The notes beneath the pieces were generated by a model. It worked only from the letters and a program-made list of their open reading frames with translations. It was not told the DNA's origin and ran no database searches. Positions 11,415 to 13,586 of a stretch of 13,586 nt of DNA are shown here, one piece after another (position 1 is the stretch's first letter; the number at the start of each line of letters is the position of its first letter). The stretch is from contig JAWWBT010000061.1 of the NCBI GenBank assembly GCA_033720815.1, positions 1-13,586 of the forward strand, in the 5' to 3' direction. Made by a program: the position numbers and the translations under genes. Source of the DNA: JAWWBS01 sp033720815. Lineage in GTDB: Bacteria > Pseudomonadota > Gammaproteobacteria > Natronospirales > JAJUFS01.

Positions 11415-12434
11415 ATGCGATACGTACTGAATGCTTTCTGCACCCTGGTTGCCTTGCTGGCCCTGTTGTTCGTCCCGTCCGGACCCGCCAGTGCAGCGGA
11501 TGCCGACGATGCCGAATTGCGCAAGGAACTGGCCGAAGCACGCAAGGAGCTCAATGAAGCCGCGCGTCGCGTTGGTGAGCTGACACGTGAGCTCGGCGAG
11601 GGATTCGCGTTCCGCTTCGAGGAAATCTCCGAAGACATGAAGAACCGCGCGGTCATCGGTGTCGGCATTGCCGAGACCGAGATTGACGGTGAGGAATCGG
11701 AAGGCCTGCGGGTTGTCTCCGTCACGCCTGGAGGTCCCGCCGACGATGCCGGCGTGCGCGTCGGGGATATCATCCTTGGAGTCGACTCGGTGGATGTCGA
11801 CAGCGCAGATGATGCCTCGGAACGCTTCCTGGATTACCTGCGCGAACGCGAGCCGGGCGATACCGTGAACCTGCGATTCCGTCGTGGCGATGACGAGCGC
11901 GAAGTCGAAATCGAGATGACACGAGCGGCCCCGCGTTCCTTCGCCTTCCGTTTCGGTCCGGAGTCGGGCGAGTCGGTGCACATTCGCGTCCCGGAAGTGC
12001 CGGCAATGCCTGCCATGCCGGACATGCCGAGAATTCCTCGTGCGCCAATGGCTCCGCTGTTCCTCGCCCTGATGGGACCGCTTGGAGATATCGAGCTGGT
12101 CGAAGTCAGCAAGGAACTGGGCGAGTATTTCGACGTCGAGCGTGGCCTGCTGGTCGTGCGCGCGCCAAAGGATGACAGCATCGGCCTGCGGGACGGTGAT
12201 GTCATCATGAAGATCGGCGACCGCGAGCCGAAGGATGTGGGCCAGGCCCTGCGCATCCTGCGCTCCTACGAGGGCGGCGAAACGGTCACCCTGGAAATCG
12301 TGCGCGACGGCGATGACGAGACCATCGAATTCACGTTGCCGGAACGGTCCGTGAGTTTCCACTGGCGTAATGACGGCGACGAAGTGGTGGTGCGCAGCGA
12401 CATCGTCGAAGAGACCGTGAAAACCGAGGATTAA
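11415..12434 (+). CDS. Periplasmic protein with two PDZ domains, third gene of the sigma/anti-sigma cassette
   Basis: A 339-residue exported protein. Residues 1-27 are a signal peptide (ASA before AD); about 30-62 form a charged coiled coil; PDZ1 spans about 78-168 (VIGVGIAETE, VVSVTPGGPADDAGVRVGDIILGVDSVDV); residues 193-214 are a linker with proline at every third position; PDZ2 spans about 224-308 (LLVVRAPKDDSIGLRDGDVIMKIGDR). A short acidic tail follows. There is no trypsin-like HtrA domain and no S41 or M50 catalytic motif, so it is not a DegS, MucD or RseP protease itself; it more likely binds exposed C-termini or regulates a protease acting on the anti-sigma factor (inference). ATG 11415 follows GAAGGAG (11401-11407) and lies 25 bases after the anti-sigma stop, so co-transcription is expected. 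Confidence 0.85.
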   Translation: MRYVLNAFCTLVALLALLFVPSGPASAADADDAELRKELAEARKELNEAARRVGELTRELGEGFAFRFEEISEDMKNRAVIGVGIAETEIDGEESEGLRVVSVTPGGPADDAGVRVGDIILGVDSVDVDSADDASERFLDYLREREPGDTVNLRFRRGDDEREVEIEMTRAAPRSFAFRFGPESGESVHIRVPEVPAMPAMPDMPRIPRAPMAPLFLALMGPLGDIELVEVSKELGEYFDVERGLLVVRAPKDDSIGLRDGDVIMKIGDREPKDVGQALRILRSYEGGETVTLEIVRDGDDETIEFTLPERSVSFHWRNDGDEVVVRSDIVEETVKTED

Positions 12435-12446
12435 GCCTGCCTGCAG

Positions 12447-12475
12447 CCGCCCGCCGTCGTGTCCACGGCGGGCGG
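12447..12475 (+). terminator. GC-rich hairpin after the PDZ gene (terminator-like, no U-tract)
   Basis: CCGCCCGCCGT (12447-12457) and ACGGCGGGCGG (12465-12475) form a perfect 11-base-pair stem with a seven-base loop, 13 bases after the PDZ stop. No T-run follows, so it may be an RNA 3'-end stabiliser or an inefficient terminator separating the sigma cassette from queA. Confidence 0.5.
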
Positions 12476-12481
12476 ACCTGC

Positions 12482-12487
12482 TAAACT
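12482..12487 (+). promoter_or_regulatory. Candidate -10 element (TAAACT) immediately before queA
   Basis: TAAACT fits the TAnnnT -10 pattern and ends nine bases before the queA ATG, predicting transcription starting within a few bases of the start codon. No convincing -35 is present; the expected position falls in the loop of the preceding hairpin. Confidence 0.35.
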
Positions 12488-12496
12488 GCGCGCGCC

Positions 12497-13546
12497 ATGC
12501 AGCGCAGTGATTTCACATTCGAGCTTCCCGATGAACTGATCGCCCGGTACCCGGCCGAGCAGCGGGCGCAGTCGCGCCTGTTGCAGCTCGACGGCGACAG
12601 TGGTGCAGTCAGCGATCTTCGCTTCACCGACCTGCCGGATCTCCTGCACGAGGGTGACCTGCTCGTTCTCAATGATACCCGCGTGATGCCGGCACGCCTG
12701 CTGGGTCGCAAGGATTCCGGTGGCGCCGTTGAAGTCCTGGTAGAGCGAATTCTCGAGGACGGCGAGGTGCTCGCCCACGTGCGCGCCTCGAAGTCACCGA
12801 AGCCGGGCACGCGTCTGAGGCTTGAAGATGCGCTGGATGTCGACGTGCTGGGCCGCGACGACGCGCTGTTTCACCTGCGCTTTCCGCAGTCCGATGTTGT
12901 CGGGTTGCTGGAAGCACATGGCCACCTGCCTCTGCCGCCGTATATCGATCGGCCGGACGAGGAACTGGACCGGGAGCGCTACCAGACGGTCTACGCGCGC
13001 GACGCCGGCTCGGTCGCAGCCCCAACGGCCGGCCTGCATTTCGATACCGCCATGCTCGACCGCCTTCGCGGCATGGGTGTGGAAATCGCCACTGTGACCC
13101 TGCACGTCGGGGCAGGTACCTTCCAGCCCGTGCGCGAAGAAGACCTGTCGAAACACTACATGCACGCGGAATATGCGACCGTTCCGCCTGCCGTGGTCGA
13201 GGCGGTGGAACGGACGCGCCAGCGAGGTGGACGTGTCATTGCCGTGGGCACCACTTCGGTGCGCAGCCTGGAATCCGCTGCCGCAAGCGGCAGGCTCGCG
13301 CCATTCGCCGACGATACGCAGCTGTTCATCCTGCCCGGCTACCGTTTCAAGGTTGTCGACGCACTGATCACGAATTTCCACCTGCCGGAATCGACATTGC
13401 TGATGCTGGTCAGCGCATTTTCCGGTTACAAGCACATCATGCGTGCCTACCGCCATGCCGTGGCGGAGCGCTACCGCTTCTTCAGTTATGGCGATGCGAT
13501 GTTCCTCACGCCGCATCCCGATGCCATCGATGGTGAAACACGATGA
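12497..13546 (+). CDS. queA: S-adenosylmethionine:tRNA ribosyltransferase-isomerase QueA
   Basis: QueA transfers and isomerises the ribosyl part of S-adenosylmethionine onto preQ1-modified tRNA, giving epoxyqueuosine, the step after Tgt in queuosine synthesis. The 349-residue length is normal. Family blocks in order: FELPDELIARYPAEQR, LLVLNDTRVMPARLLGRK, GHLPLPPYI, YQTVYARDAGSVAAPTAGLHF, TLHVGAGTFQPV, GTTSVRSLESAA, TNFHLPESTLLMLVSAFSG and YRFFSYGDAMFL. ATG 12497 matches the usual MQRSDFxFELP start. No Shine-Dalgarno sequence is visible (GCGCGCGCC precedes it), which together with the close -10-like TAAACT suggests a leaderless or nearly leaderless transcript. The stop overlaps the tgt start as ATGA. 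Confidence 0.97.
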   Translation: MQRSDFTFELPDELIARYPAEQRAQSRLLQLDGDSGAVSDLRFTDLPDLLHEGDLLVLNDTRVMPARLLGRKDSGGAVEVLVERILEDGEVLAHVRASKSPKPGTRLRLEDALDVDVLGRDDALFHLRFPQSDVVGLLEAHGHLPLPPYIDRPDEELDRERYQTVYARDAGSVAAPTAGLHFDTAMLDRLRGMGVEIATVTLHVGAGTFQPVREEDLSKHYMHAEYATVPPAVVEAVERTRQRGGRVIAVGTTSVRSLESAAASGRLAPFADDTQLFILPGYRFKVVDALITNFHLPESTLLMLVSAFSGYKHIMRAYRHAVAERYRFFSYGDAMFLTPHPDAIDGETR

Positions 13547-13586
13547 AATTCGAACGCCTTGGCCAGGATGGGCACGCGCGCCGCGG
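13543..13586 (+). CDS. tgt: Queuine tRNA-ribosyltransferase Tgt, N-terminal fragment (cut by window edge)
   Basis: The ATG overlapping the queA stop opens a frame reading MKFERLGQDGHARRG, which matches the conserved N-terminus of bacterial Tgt (MKFE, then DGxARRG). Tgt exchanges guanine 34 for preQ1 in the anticodons of tRNA-Asp, -Asn, -His and -Tyr. queA-tgt is a common gene pair. Only 14 complete codons are visible; the rest lies beyond the window. Confidence 0.88.
   Translation, partial: MKFERLGQDGHARR

Noticed and set aside
11289..12362. A 357-codon open frame on the - strand opposite the PDZ gene
   Set aside because: Same reason: the + strand encodes a signal peptide and two PDZ domains with a matching ribosome-binding site, while the reverse translation shows no family features.
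1..13586. CRISPR arrays, insertion sequences, phage genes or a dif site
   Set aside because: No regularly spaced repeats, transposase frames, terminal inverted repeats or dif-like sequence were seen; the window looks like ordinary core chromosome.

Overview
The window is a GC-rich, gene-dense bacterial chromosome segment, most likely from a gammaproteobacterium. The evidence is the gene set: XerD followed by DsbC, a QueA-Tgt pair, a seven-iron ferredoxin very close to Azotobacter ferredoxin I, and a TonB2/TtpC-type energy-transduction operon of the kind known from Vibrio and other marine Gammaproteobacteria. I see no insertion sequence, prophage, CRISPR array or obvious horizontally acquired island. 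The genus cannot be named from this window.

Layout. Positions 2-1219 hold the C-terminal part of a fused isobutyryl-CoA mutase (IcmF), closed by a terminator hairpin. Positions 1220-1493 are a 274-base non-coding stretch with two related hairpins, a candidate extended -10 promoter and a leader hairpin. Positions 1494-6947 are one tightly packed operon on the + strand: DUF3450 coiled-coil protein, long ExbB-like protein with a periplasmic coiled-coil domain (TtpC-like), short ExbB, ExbD, a second ExbD, TonB and a periplasmic TPR protein. It ends at a strong terminator (6965-6995). A short AT-rich regulatory region with two perfect palindromes, one matching the CRP/Clp consensus, precedes xerD (7161-8099), which is followed by dsbC (8207-8932) and a bidirectional terminator. 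On the - strand lie a seven-iron ferredoxin (9004-9327), a zinc-ribbon NUDIX hydrolase (9392-9934) and tRNA-Leu(CAA) (10010-10094). Divergent from these is a regulatory cassette: ECF sigma factor, overlapping zinc-binding anti-sigma factor and a periplasmic protein with two PDZ domains (10206-12434). The window closes with queA and the first codons of tgt.

How the genes work together. In the Exb/TonB operon, proton-motive force captured by the ExbB/ExbD proteins would be passed through TonB to outer-membrane receptors. DUF3450, the TtpC-like N-domain and the TPR protein are predicted periplasmic accessories. The operon's oddity is a pair of ExbD genes whose transmembrane segments are almost identical at DNA level while their periplasmic domains have diverged. 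The sigma/anti-sigma/PDZ cassette looks like an envelope-stress module. QueA and Tgt are consecutive-pathway enzymes of queuosine synthesis. The most notable items for follow-up are the paired ExbDs in a TtpC-type system, the CRP-like site in front of xerD, and the tandem-PDZ protein with a period-three proline linker attached to the sigma module.
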